From Subdoligranulum variabile (GTDB lineage: Bacteria > Bacillota > Clostridia > Oscillospirales > Ruminococcaceae), in NCBI RefSeq assembly GCF_025152575.1, contig NZ_CP102293.1:682001-746000 (forward strand): DNA of 64,000 nt, given 5' to 3'. The notes below the pieces were generated by a model that searched no databases, was not told the origin of the DNA, and saw nothing but the letters and a program-made list of their open reading frames with translations. The position numbers were made by a program, and so were the translations under genes. Below are positions 34,498 to 45,432 of the stretch, one piece after another. Each line of letters starts with the position of its first letter. Positions within the stretch are counted from its first letter, which is position 1.

Positions 34498-35654
34498 AAA
34501 CCGTTTTTTCTGTCCGCCGCGCGGCCCTCTGGCTGGCGGCGCTGCTCTGCTGTTTGCTGACCGCCCTGCCCGTCTTTGCCGTGGATCAGGATCTGGCGCC
34601 CTACGCCGAAGAGGGGGACATGGACTACATCCGCAACTATGTGGTCACGGTAGACCTGCGGGAGGACGGTTCCGCCGATATCACCTACGACATCGACTGG
34701 CAGGTCATTGACGGGGATGCCACCCAGTACCTGACCTGGGTTAAGATCGGGCTGGCCAATTCCCATGTGGAGGACCTGACCCCGCTGACCGACACCATCG
34801 CCGACCTGCAATATTCCAGTGACGGCGGCAGCTATGCCAAGGTCGTCTTTGCCCGGCGCTACTACTCCCCCGCCGTAGCGGCCCAGAATGGCGGCGAGAG
34901 CGCGGTTCGGTTTGCCTTCTCGGTACATCAGAGTCATCTGTTCACCCGCAACGACGACGGCACGGCGAATTTCACCTTCACCCCCGGCTGGTTCGATGAC
35001 CTGAGTGTGGGCAATATGCAGATCCGCTGGAAGAATGCCGATGGATTTGTTGCCGATAATACCGGTGTGGACGGGGACTACCTGATCTGGGATTTCGGCC
35101 CGCTGACCCACGGCCAGGCCGCCAAGGTCCACGTGACGGTGCCTATCACCTACTCCGAAGGCTATGCAGCCGACGCCGCCATGACTGCCGAGGACTACGG
35201 CAGCCCTGCCGATGATTTCGGTGCTGTGGCCTCCGGCGTCATGACAGTCCTGGTGCTTCTGGTGTTCTTCGGGTTCTGCTTCTTCCTCATTGCCTCCCGC
35301 TCCCCCTCCTGGGGCGGTGGTTTCGGCGGCGGGCTCTATCCCGATGACTGGTTCTGGTACACCAACGGCGTGCACACCATCCGCCGTGCCCGCACGGCAC
35401 CACCTCCGCCGGGGTATCACCGCACCGATCCGCCCAAGAACTTCCAGCCTGGCGGAGGTTCCAGCCGCGGCGGCGGTGTGGGACGCCGGGACAGCGGCAG
35501 CAACGACCACCACTTCACCTGCGCCTGTGCCTGTGCCTCCAGCTGTGCCTGCGCCTGTGCCTGCGCCGGCGGTGGTCGTGCTGGATGCAGTGTGAAGGAT
35601 TTCTACACCGTGAAGCTGCCCCGCCCGGAAAGGGAGAATGACGATGAGTCTTGA
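34494..35654 (+). CDS. Single-pass membrane protein with cytosolic CxCxC tail (possible radical SAM substrate)
   Basis: 386 residues. Order: signal peptide (1-29, cut after VFA), a beta-rich outside domain (about 40-235; YVVTVDLREDGSADITYDIDW recalls DUF2207-type domains), one membrane segment (249-267), a Gly/Pro-rich linker, then a Cys cluster: Cys343, 345, 347, 351, 353, 355, 357 and 365 in TCACACASSCACACACAGGG-RAGC, ending 21 residues later. The signal peptide puts the N-terminus outside, so the Cys tail should be in the cytosol, where the radical SAM enzyme made from the overlapping upstream gene could act. AGGAGG precedes the ATG. The AAA+ gene overlaps its end by 11 bases. Confidence 0.85.
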   Translation: MKTVFSVRRAALWLAALLCCLLTALPVFAVDQDLAPYAEEGDMDYIRNYVVTVDLREDGSADITYDIDWQVIDGDATQYLTWVKIGLANSHVEDLTPLTDTIADLQYSSDGGSYAKVVFARRYYSPAVAAQNGGESAVRFAFSVHQSHLFTRNDDGTANFTFTPGWFDDLSVGNMQIRWKNADGFVADNTGVDGDYLIWDFGPLTHGQAAKVHVTVPITYSEGYAADAAMTAEDYGSPADDFGAVASGVMTVLVLLVFFGFCFFLIASRSPSWGGGFGGGLYPDDWFWYTNGVHTIRRARTAPPPPGYHRTDPPKNFQPGGGSSRGGGVGRRDSGSNDHHFTCACACASSCACACACAGGGRAGCSVKDFYTVKLPRPERENDDES

Positions 35655-37698
35655 AGATCAATACGATGCCTGGGTCCGCGGCCTGATGGGCGGCCGCAAA
35701 TACGCCGCCACCCCCGAGGAGACTTTCCGGGCCAACGAGGCCGTACAGCAGATGCAGTCGGAGCTGGACGCGCTGACCGCCGCCCAAAAACGTCAGAAAG
35801 CCGCCTCCGCAGCAGCGGAAACGGTGCAGAAAGCCGGCCGCCAGACCGCCGAACATGTCCGGCAGATGAGCAGTGAACTGACCCGTTCCCTGAAGCAGGA
35901 CGGTCTGCTGGGCGGCACGGTGGCGGCTCCGACACCCCGCCCTGCTGCGACGGGCCGCGCGGACTTTTCCGGTGTGGCGGACAAGGTCAAAACCCATGTG
36001 CTGGGGCAGGACGCTTTTGTCTCTGCCGTGGTGAAAGCCTTCCGCCGTCCCTTTGTACTGGGCACCGTCTCTGACACCACCCGGGCGAAGAATCTGATGC
36101 TGCTCTGCGGTCCCGACGGCACCGGCCGACACTACACGCTGCACTGCGTGGTGGAGGAGCTGGCCGCCCGGGGCATTTTGCACAGTGCCTTGGTGGAAAC
36201 GCTGGACCTGTCCCTCTACCCCGGCCCCGCACAGGAAAAACTCTTTCTGCAGGACCTCTACGCAGCCCTGCAGTCCGACGCCGAAGTGCTGGCATTCGAC
36301 CACTACGAAGCCTGCGCCGCCACCTATCGGAACATGGTCGCCGCCCTTGCCATGGACGGCACGCTGGCCCTCTCCAGCCGGTATGTGCTGCAGCGGGGCA
36401 TCCTGGTGGATGTGGGAACCGCACTGGCTCCCGGTGCCATTGGTGAGCTGCAGGCCGGGGGCAAGTATTTTGTCTTTTTCTCCGCCAAGGGGGAGGAAGC
36501 GCTGGCCGATGCCTTCGGCGCCCGCTTTGTGGATGCCGTGGCCGGGGATATCTGCCGTACCCAGCCTTTCACCCCCGAAGCCCTGGCCGCAGTGGCAGCC
36601 CGAGCTCTTAATGATTTGGCCCAGCGGGTGCGCCGTCAGTGCGGCCTGGCCCTGACCATGGGGGCCGATGTGCGGGATCTGCTGGCCGGCCAGTACGGCA
36701 AGGCCCGGGGCATGCAGGCCATACAGGATTTCGGCGATACGATCTACCGCGCCCTTGCCGAGTATGTGCTGGACGCCGACACCATCCCTGCCGACGGTAC
36801 CCCGGCCCTGCTCACCGTGCAGGATAACCGGCTTTTCCTGGCTGTAGACGGCGGCACCCCCATGGATCTGCTGGCGCTGCTGCCCCAGCAGTACCGCGGC
36901 GACGTGGACGCCGTAGAGGCGGAGCTTTCCGCCATTATCGGCCTGACGGAAGTCAAGAACTATGTGCGGGATATTGCCAAAAACGTGCAGGCCCAGCAGC
37001 GGCGCAAGGCCCAGGGCCTGCAGGTGGCTGATGTGAACATGCACATGATCTTTACCGGTAACCCCGGCACCGGCAAAACCACCATTGCCCGCATTCTGGC
37101 CAAATACCTCAAGGCCATCGGTGCCCTGCGGGGCGGCCAGCTGGTGGAAGTCACCCGGGCCGACCTGGTAGGCCGCTACGTGGGCCATACGGCACCGCTG
37201 ACCAACAGCGTGATCCAGAGTGCCCTGGGCGGCGTGCTCTTCATCGACGAGGCCTACAGCCTGTACCGCGGCGGAGAGGACAGCTTCGGTCTGGAAGCCA
37301 TCGACACGCTGGTCAAGGGTATTGAGGATCACCGGAATGATCTGGTGGTGATCCTGGCCGGCTACACCAAAGAGATGGCGTTGTTCCTCAGCGCCAACTC
37401 GGGCCTGGCCAGCCGTTTCCCCAACCAGATCGAATTTCCCGACTATACCGGCGAAGAACTCTACCGCATCCTGCTTTCCCTGGCAAAGAGCAAGGGCTAC
37501 ACGCTGGAGGAAGGCTGCCGGGAACCTCTGACCACCTGGTTTGACCGCAAGCAGGCCGAGGACGCCGCCACCAACGGCAACGGCAGAATGGCACGCAACG
37601 CGCTGGAAAAGGCTATCCTGAATCAATCCCGGCGGCTTATTGCCGATCCTGCGGCCAGTCTGGAACTGCTGCTGCCCGGGGATTTTGACCTGGACTGA
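35644..37698 (+). CDS. Tandem AAA+ ATPase: degenerate N-terminal ring domain plus CbbX/SpoVK-type domain
   Basis: 684 residues. A coiled-coil-prone N-terminus (about 25-80) is followed by a Clp-like AAA+ domain with LLCGPDGTGRH at 155-163, where the Walker A Lys is Arg162, so it probably does not hydrolyse ATP. The C-terminal half is an active-looking CbbX/SpoVK-type AAA+ module: GNPGTGKTT (Lys478), GGVLFIDEAYSL (Asp535-Glu536), VVILAGYTKEM and SGLASRFPNQIEF (arginine finger region). ATG 35644 fits AGGGAG at seven bases; ATG 35638 is too close to it. Such modules remodel proteins; the partner is likely the Cys-tail protein whose gene it overlaps. Confidence 0.88.
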   Translation: MSLEDQYDAWVRGLMGGRKYAATPEETFRANEAVQQMQSELDALTAAQKRQKAASAAAETVQKAGRQTAEHVRQMSSELTRSLKQDGLLGGTVAAPTPRPAATGRADFSGVADKVKTHVLGQDAFVSAVVKAFRRPFVLGTVSDTTRAKNLMLLCGPDGTGRHYTLHCVVEELAARGILHSALVETLDLSLYPGPAQEKLFLQDLYAALQSDAEVLAFDHYEACAATYRNMVAALAMDGTLALSSRYVLQRGILVDVGTALAPGAIGELQAGGKYFVFFSAKGEEALADAFGARFVDAVAGDICRTQPFTPEALAAVAARALNDLAQRVRRQCGLALTMGADVRDLLAGQYGKARGMQAIQDFGDTIYRALAEYVLDADTIPADGTPALLTVQDNRLFLAVDGGTPMDLLALLPQQYRGDVDAVEAELSAIIGLTEVKNYVRDIAKNVQAQQRRKAQGLQVADVNMHMIFTGNPGTGKTTIARILAKYLKAIGALRGGQLVEVTRADLVGRYVGHTAPLTNSVIQSALGGVLFIDEAYSLYRGGEDSFGLEAIDTLVKGIEDHRNDLVVILAGYTKEMALFLSANSGLASRFPNQIEFPDYTGEELYRILLSLAKSKGYTLEEGCREPLTTWFDRKQAEDAATNGNGRMARNALEKAILNQSRRLIADPAASLELLLPGDFDLD

Positions 37699-37713
37699 CC
37701 TGAACAAAAACAC

Positions 37714-37755
37714 AAAGGAGAGCCTCCCTTGGCGGGGAGGCTCTCCTTTTTCTTA
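37714..37755. terminator. Bidirectional terminator after the AAA gene
   Basis: 15-bp stem AAAGGAGAGCCTCCC / GGGAGGCTCTCCTTT, loop TTGGC(G), T-run on the plus strand. It separates the radical SAM operon from the convergent ptsI. Confidence 0.93.
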
Positions 37756-37783
37756 TCTTTCAGGTTGTGGCGGGACGCCCGGC

Positions 37784-39463
37784 TCAGCGCGCGGTGTAAT
37801 CCTCGGCCAGATCGGCCAGGATACGGGGCGCAGTCTCCCGGGTATCGGTCATGCGGACGGCGTTGCGCAGCGGCAGCACCGAGCGCGGCGTGACGGACAG
37901 CTCGTCCACGCCGATGGCCAGGAAGGTCTCGGTCAGCGTCAGGTCAGCGCCCAGCTCGCCGCAGATGCCCACCCAGATGCCGTTCTTATGGGCATTCTCG
38001 GTAACCATCTGGATCAGGCGCAGCACCGACAGATGATGAGGATCATAGAACCGGCCCAGATCGTTGTTCTGACGGTCGCAGGCCAAGGTGTACTGAGTCA
38101 GATCGTTGGTGCCGATGCTGAAGAAGTCCACTTCCTTCGCCAGACGGTCACTGCAGACCGCAGCCGCCGGCGTCTCAATCATGATGCCGATCTGGACGTC
38201 CTCGCCGTAGGGAATGCCTTCCTTCTTCAGGTCACGCTTGACCTCCTCGCACATCCGCTTGGCTTCCCGGACTTCCCAGACGCTGGTGACCATGGGGAAC
38301 ATGATGCCCAGCTTGCCGAAAGCAGAGGCACGGAACAAGGCCCGCAGCTGGGTGCGGAAGATCTCCGGCCGGGTCAGGCAGATGCGCAGGGCGCGCATGC
38401 CCATGGCAGGGTTGTCCTCCTTGGGCAGGTTGAAGTACCCGATCTGCTTGTCGGCACCGATGTCCAGCGTGCGGATGATGACTTCCTTGCCGTCCATGTC
38501 GGACAGAACGGTCTTGTAGGCCTCAAACTGCTCGTCCTCGGTGGGATAATCCTTGCTGTTGAGATAGAGGAACTCGCTGCGGAACAGGCCGATGCCGCCG
38601 CCGTCGTTGACCTGCACGGCGTGGACGTCCTCGGGAGAGCCAATGTTGCAGTAGATGCGGATGGTCTTGCCGTCCTTGGTGACGTTGGCCTGGCCCTTGA
38701 GAGTCTCCAGCAGCCGCTGCAGACGCAGCTGCTCTTCCCGCTTCTTCATCAGGCGGTCACGGGTATCGTCGTCGGGGTCAATGACCAGCGCACCGGTGCT
38801 GCCGTCGGCGATGGCCTGGCGGCCCTCATACTCCGGCTTCAGGGCGTCGCCCAGGCCCACGATGGCCGGGATGCCCATGGTACGGGCCAGAATGGCGGTA
38901 TGGCTGGAACCGGAACCGCCCGCCGTGACAAAGCCCAGGATCTTGGTCTTGTCCAGCTGGATGGTCTCGGACGGGGCCAGGTCGTCGGCTGCCAGCAGCA
39001 CCGGCACCTCCGACGCAATGCCGCCCTGCACCACACCGCACAGAATGCTCAGGATGCGCTGGCTGACGTCCTTCACGTCGGCCGCACGGGCCTGCATATA
39101 GGCGTCATCCATCGAAGCGAACATGGCGGCGAACTGCTCGGCCACGTCGGAGACAGCGGCCTCGGCATTCAGCTTTTCTTCGTTGATGAGGTTTTCGATG
39201 GCCTCCTCATAATCGAGGTCTTCCGCCATCATCTGATGGGTCTCAAACAGCATGGCGGCTTCGTCGCCGGCCTCGGCGCGGGCCTGCTCGGCCAGCTTGC
39301 CCAGCTGCTCGATGGCGCCGGTCTGAGCACCTTTGAAACGATGCCACTCGGCCTCGGTATCTTCCACAGTATAACGCTTGATCTCGGCGGTGGCACGACG
39401 ATAAAAATACAGCGGGCCGATGCCGACACCAGCAGAAACACCCTTGCCCTGGATGGTGATCAT
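37784..39463 (-). CDS. ptsI: PTS enzyme I (phosphoenolpyruvate-protein phosphotransferase)
   Basis: 559 residues. It takes phosphate from PEP and passes it to HPr. The phospho-His is in GGSGSSHTAILARTMGIPAIVG, the PEP-site stretch GIMIETPAAA and the catalytic Cys in DLTQYTLACDRQNNDL are intact. GTAAGGAGG lies before the ATG. It is downstream of ptsH, with a GC-rich hairpin in the 80-base gap that could set the HPr:EI ratio. Confidence 0.96.
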   Translation of the reverse strand: MITIQGKGVSAGVGIGPLYFYRRATAEIKRYTVEDTEAEWHRFKGAQTGAIEQLGKLAEQARAEAGDEAAMLFETHQMMAEDLDYEEAIENLINEEKLNAEAAVSDVAEQFAAMFASMDDAYMQARAADVKDVSQRILSILCGVVQGGIASEVPVLLAADDLAPSETIQLDKTKILGFVTAGGSGSSHTAILARTMGIPAIVGLGDALKPEYEGRQAIADGSTGALVIDPDDDTRDRLMKKREEQLRLQRLLETLKGQANVTKDGKTIRIYCNIGSPEDVHAVQVNDGGGIGLFRSEFLYLNSKDYPTEDEQFEAYKTVLSDMDGKEVIIRTLDIGADKQIGYFNLPKEDNPAMGMRALRICLTRPEIFRTQLRALFRASAFGKLGIMFPMVTSVWEVREAKRMCEEVKRDLKKEGIPYGEDVQIGIMIETPAAAVCSDRLAKEVDFFSIGTNDLTQYTLACDRQNNDLGRFYDPHHLSVLRLIQMVTENAHKNGIWVGICGELGADLTLTETFLAIGVDELSVTPRSVLPLRNAVRMTDTRETAPRILADLAEDYTAR

Positions 39464-39489
39464 GTGGGAACCTCCTTACAATACTAGCA

Positions 39490-39528
39490 AAGGCCGCGCC
39501 GCCATACCAGTACAGCGGCCGCGGCCTT
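39490..39528 (-). terminator. Intercistronic hairpin between ptsH and ptsI
   Basis: Long GC-rich hairpin (AAGGCCGCG / CGCGGCCTT arms with further GC pairs inside). The T-run lies on the plus strand side, so on the ptsHI transcript it acts more as an mRNA structure or partial terminator than as a full stop. Confidence 0.5.
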
Positions 39529-39544
39529 CGGAGTTTTTTTGTGA

Positions 39545-39802
39545 TTACAGATGCTCGTTGAAGAACTTCTCCAGCGCAGGAGCGGCCGTCTCTTCGTCGG
39601 CACCCTCGACCTGAACGGTCACGGTGTCGCCGCACTTGATGCCCATGCCCATGAGCGCCATCAGCTTGACGGCGTTGACGGACTTGTCACCCTTGATGAT
39701 GGTCACAGTGCTCTGATAGCCCTTGACTTCCTTGACCAGCAAACCGGCCGGACGAGCATGGATGCCCACAGGCTCCTTGATCGTATACGTGAACTCTTTC
39801 AT
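39545..39802 (-). CDS. ptsH: PTS phosphocarrier HPr
   Basis: 85 residues. It carries phosphate on His15 (GIHARPAG) from enzyme I to sugar-specific EII proteins. The position of the Gram-positive regulatory serine (Ser46) holds Lys46 (KSVNAVKLMALMGMGI), so the HPr kinase step of catabolite control cannot use this residue. ATG 39802 has GGAGG upstream. It heads the ptsH-ptsI unit with its own promoter. Confidence 0.95.
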   Translation of the reverse strand: MKEFTYTIKEPVGIHARPAGLLVKEVKGYQSTVTIIKGDKSVNAVKLMALMGMGIKCGDTVTVQVEGADEETAAPALEKFFNEHL

Positions 39803-39865
39803 TGCTTTTTCCTCCCATAGTCGCGTGCCCCACAGGCACACGTGACATATAATTAAGTCGTTATT

Positions 39866-39894
39866 ATAATAACATACTCAGCGTGCATCGTCAA
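39866..39894 (-). promoter_or_regulatory. Promoter of ptsH-ptsI
   Basis: TTGACG, 17 bases, TATTAT on the minus strand, 63 bases before the ptsH ATG. The leader contains a small GTGCC...GGGCAC hairpin. Confidence 0.8.
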
Positions 39895-39990
39895 CGGAAA
39901 ATAGCCCAAAAATGCACGGCTTTTTTGTGTATTTCGGTCAAATTTTGGCCCGAAAAGCGCATCGTCCGTCCATATCCCGGCCTGTTTTTT

Positions 39991-40002
39991 GTACAATTGT
40001 AC
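39991..40002. repeat. 12-base perfect palindrome
   Basis: GTACAATTGTAC, flanked by T-runs on both sides and by an outer GGCCT/AGGCC pair (39980-40020). It lies just past the HAD gene stop and about 100 bases upstream of the ptsH promoter. It could be a terminator-like structure or a binding site; neither is shown. Confidence 0.5.
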
Positions 40003-40007
40003 CTTTT

Positions 40008-40838
40008 TCACAAAAGGCCCAGATGATCGAACGCCTTGTACAATCCGTCGCATTCCACATCGTCGGTCACATAGTCGGCGGCAGCCCGGATCTCCGGCCC
40101 GCCGTTGCCCATGGCCACCCCGCAGGCGCAGGCTTCCAGCAGCGGCACATCCACCTTGGCATCGCCGAATCCGATGGTGTCGGCGGCATCAGCACCCAGA
40201 TACGCCAGCAATACCTGCACGGCATGGGCTTTGGTGATCCCCTTGACGCCCAGGTCGCCGAAGAGTGCGGTCTTCCCTTTTCCGCCCCAGGTACCGGGCT
40301 GCAGGTCCGGAAAGGCCGCCGCCGAATCCAGATGGTCCTGGTAGCTGCGAAGCAGAAAACTGATTTTATTGACGTCGTCCCGGTAGAGAGTCCCCCCGTA
40401 GATCATGTCGGGCATCATGGTGCGCACCGTGACCCCCTCGGCGGAGCCGCCCTTGCGCCGGGTGTATTCCATGATCGCCGGCTGGGCAGCCGTCTCAAAC
40501 CGCTCACTGGCAAACAGGCCGTTGTTGCTCTCCAGATAAAATTCCAGCCCGCGCTGGTGGAGCCAATCCACCACGCGGCGGCACTGGTCTGCCGTGAGAT
40601 GCTGATGCATGACCACATGGCCGTGGTCCTCCACATAGCTGCCGTTGCCGCCGATCATGCCGTCCAGCCCCAGTTCCCACAGGTTGGGATAGACCTCCGC
40701 TTTGCTGCGTCCGGTACAGAGATAGACCCGGTGACCGTTGGCCCTCGCCATGCGGACGGCCGCCGCTGCAGACTCCGGCAGACGGTTTTCATAATCCACC
40801 AGAGTGCCGTCCACATCCAGAAACAGGATTTTGGACAT
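40008..40838 (-). CDS. HAD-family sugar-phosphatase, Cof type
   Basis: 276 residues. HAD motif I is FLDVDGTLVDYE, motif II LCTGRS, motif III includes the Lys of KGITKAHAV, and motif IV is GFGDAKVDVPLLEACACGVAMGNG. The large C2-type cap fits Cof/YidA phosphatases of sugar phosphates or flavin nucleotides. It sits downstream of bglA, past a hairpin, so it may help dephosphorylate sugar phosphates arriving by the PTS. AGGAGG precedes the ATG. Confidence 0.9.
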   Translation of the reverse strand: MSKILFLDVDGTLVDYENRLPESAAAAVRMARANGHRVYLCTGRSKAEVYPNLWELGLDGMIGGNGSYVEDHGHVVMHQHLTADQCRRVVDWLHQRGLEFYLESNNGLFASERFETAAQPAIMEYTRRKGGSAEGVTVRTMMPDMIYGGTLYRDDVNKISFLLRSYQDHLDSAAAFPDLQPGTWGGKGKTALFGDLGVKGITKAHAVQVLLAYLGADAADTIGFGDAKVDVPLLEACACGVAMGNGGPEIRAAADYVTDDVECDGLYKAFDHLGLL

Positions 40839-40855
40839 GGTGTCCTCCTTACTGG

Positions 40856-40887
40856 AAATGCGCCGGGCCGATGGGCCCGGCGCATTT
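40856..40887 (-). terminator. Hairpin between bglA and the HAD gene
   Basis: 14-bp perfect stem AAATGCGCCGGGCC and its complement with loop of four bases. The T-tail is short (TTT), so termination may be partial. Confidence 0.65.
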
Positions 40888-40921
40888 CCGTGCTTTTATG
40901 ATGAAAGTGGAGAATCGCGAA

Positions 40922-42379
<1,458 letters not shown>

Positions 42380-42381
42380 TT

Positions 42382-42418
42382 AAAAAAGAACGGGGTGCGG
42401 CGCTGCTGCCGCGCCCCG
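42382..42418 (-). terminator. Partial terminator between EIIBC and bglA
   Basis: Stem CGGGG-C-GCGGC / GCCGC-A-CCCCG with one mismatch, followed on the minus strand by TTCTTTTTT. Confidence 0.75.
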
Positions 42419-42449
42419 CGGATACCGGATGGAAATGCGATCGTTCGCC

Positions 42450-44324
<1,875 letters not shown>

Positions 44325-45154
44325 TCAGTTTGTGCCGGCCCGTTCGGCCTGCACGCGGTGGATGTGCATCAGCAGGTAGAGCTGTTCTTCCTGGGTGCAG
44401 TTCCAGTGGTAGTTTTCTGCAAAAAGGCGGTGATCTACTCTACGCAGGCGTACACATCGGGATATTCCCGGTGCATCGTCCGCAGCATGGCCTGCATGCC
44501 GTCGTCACCGTTCAAAGCTTTTCCTTCCATCATACGCTGTACCAGGTACCGCATATGCATGGCAAAACGGGAATAGCTGAAGCTGTCTTTATCCAGACGG
44601 ATCTGCAGATGCTCTTCCACCAGGTCCGAGATCTCGGAGATGACTTTGGTGGTCAGCATCGTCGCATGCATATCCCCCACCTCGGCTTCCGCCGTGATGA
44701 TGTGCAGCGCAATGCTGATGGCTTCGTTCTCCGGCAGATCCACCTGCAGCTGTTCCCGCAGCGCCTTCAGGGCTGTGTGGGCCAGCTCATATTCCTGGGG
44801 ATAGAGATGCCGGATATCGTAGGCAAGCGGTGTCTGAAGGGCGACGCCCTCCCGGCAGCGCTGGATGGCAAAATTCAGATGGTCGGCCAGTACGTAGGTC
44901 AGATTGGGATTCAGCGGACAGTTCAGTTCATCCCGGGCATTTTCGGCGATGTCGTCCGCCGCCAGAAAAACCTCCTGGGGCACATCCCGCAGCAGATCAA
45001 AGTATTTTTCATCAACATCATAGAAGGTGCGCTGCACCGCGGAGAGATCCGCCAGTTCATACGGCGTAGCCGGAAATCCGATGCCCTTGCCGAAGACGAT
45101 CATCTCCCGCCCCTTGGCGTCCTGGGCCAGCGCCACATTTTTGATTACTTTCAT
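44325..45154 (-). pseudogene. licT: LicT/BglG-family antiterminator with disrupted C-terminus
   Basis: The frame from ATG 45154 gives 239 residues and stops at a TAG at 44437-44435. It covers the RNA-binding domain (MKVIKNVALAQDAKGREMIVFGKGIGF), PRD1 and most of PRD2. The family C-terminus continues in another frame just past the stop (ENYHWNCTQEEQLYLLMHIHRV), ending at a TGA at 44327-44325. Alignment by eye needs both a TAG change and one missing base in the CAGAAAAC run (44412-44419). The lost part holds the last conserved PRD2 His. The protein may be partly active, dead, or the break may be a sequencing error. Confidence 0.8.
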
Positions 45155-45272
45155 CTACAGCCCGCCCTGGCGCGTTTATTCTGGTCCAAACGGAAATTTT
45201 GAGCAAAAAATAAACTCCCCGTGGCAAAGATACGTACAAACATACAAAGCTGACCTTAGGGATGTATGCGTA

Positions 45273-45303
45273 CAAGTAATGCCTCGCAGGAGTAACAATC
45301 TTG
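45273..45303 (-). promoter_or_regulatory. RAT1: antiterminator RNA site upstream of licT
   Basis: On the minus strand it reads CAAGATTGTTACTC, loop CTGC, GAGGCATTACTTG. This is a 31-base RAT with lower stem CAAG/CTTG, as in licT/bglG leaders. A weak hairpin (CATACA...TGTATG) follows as possible terminator before the licT ATG at 45154. I could not fix the promoter. Confidence 0.75.
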
Positions 45304-45403
45304 TTGTAATTTTTTTACATCGGCAAGATGCATTTGTCCATGCGCAAAATTACAAAGTTTATTCATACTTTTTGTGCAACCTGTGCAAGTCCGCATTTTT
45401 TAT

Positions 45404-45420
45404 CTGTGCGATTTGCACAG
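45404..45420. repeat. Inverted repeat CTGTGC-GATTT-GCACAG
   Basis: 6-bp perfect arms. Related TTGCAC/GTGCAA words recur at 45374-45386. It lies between the HAD gene stop (45433) and the licT leader, without a T-run on either side, so it is more like a protein-binding site than a terminator. Confidence 0.45.
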
Positions 45421-45432
45421 GTGTAAAATGTC

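Noticed and set aside
45404..45420. Inverted repeat as the HAD gene terminator
   Set aside because: No T-run follows on the minus strand (ATAAAAAATG), so it was listed as a repeat only.
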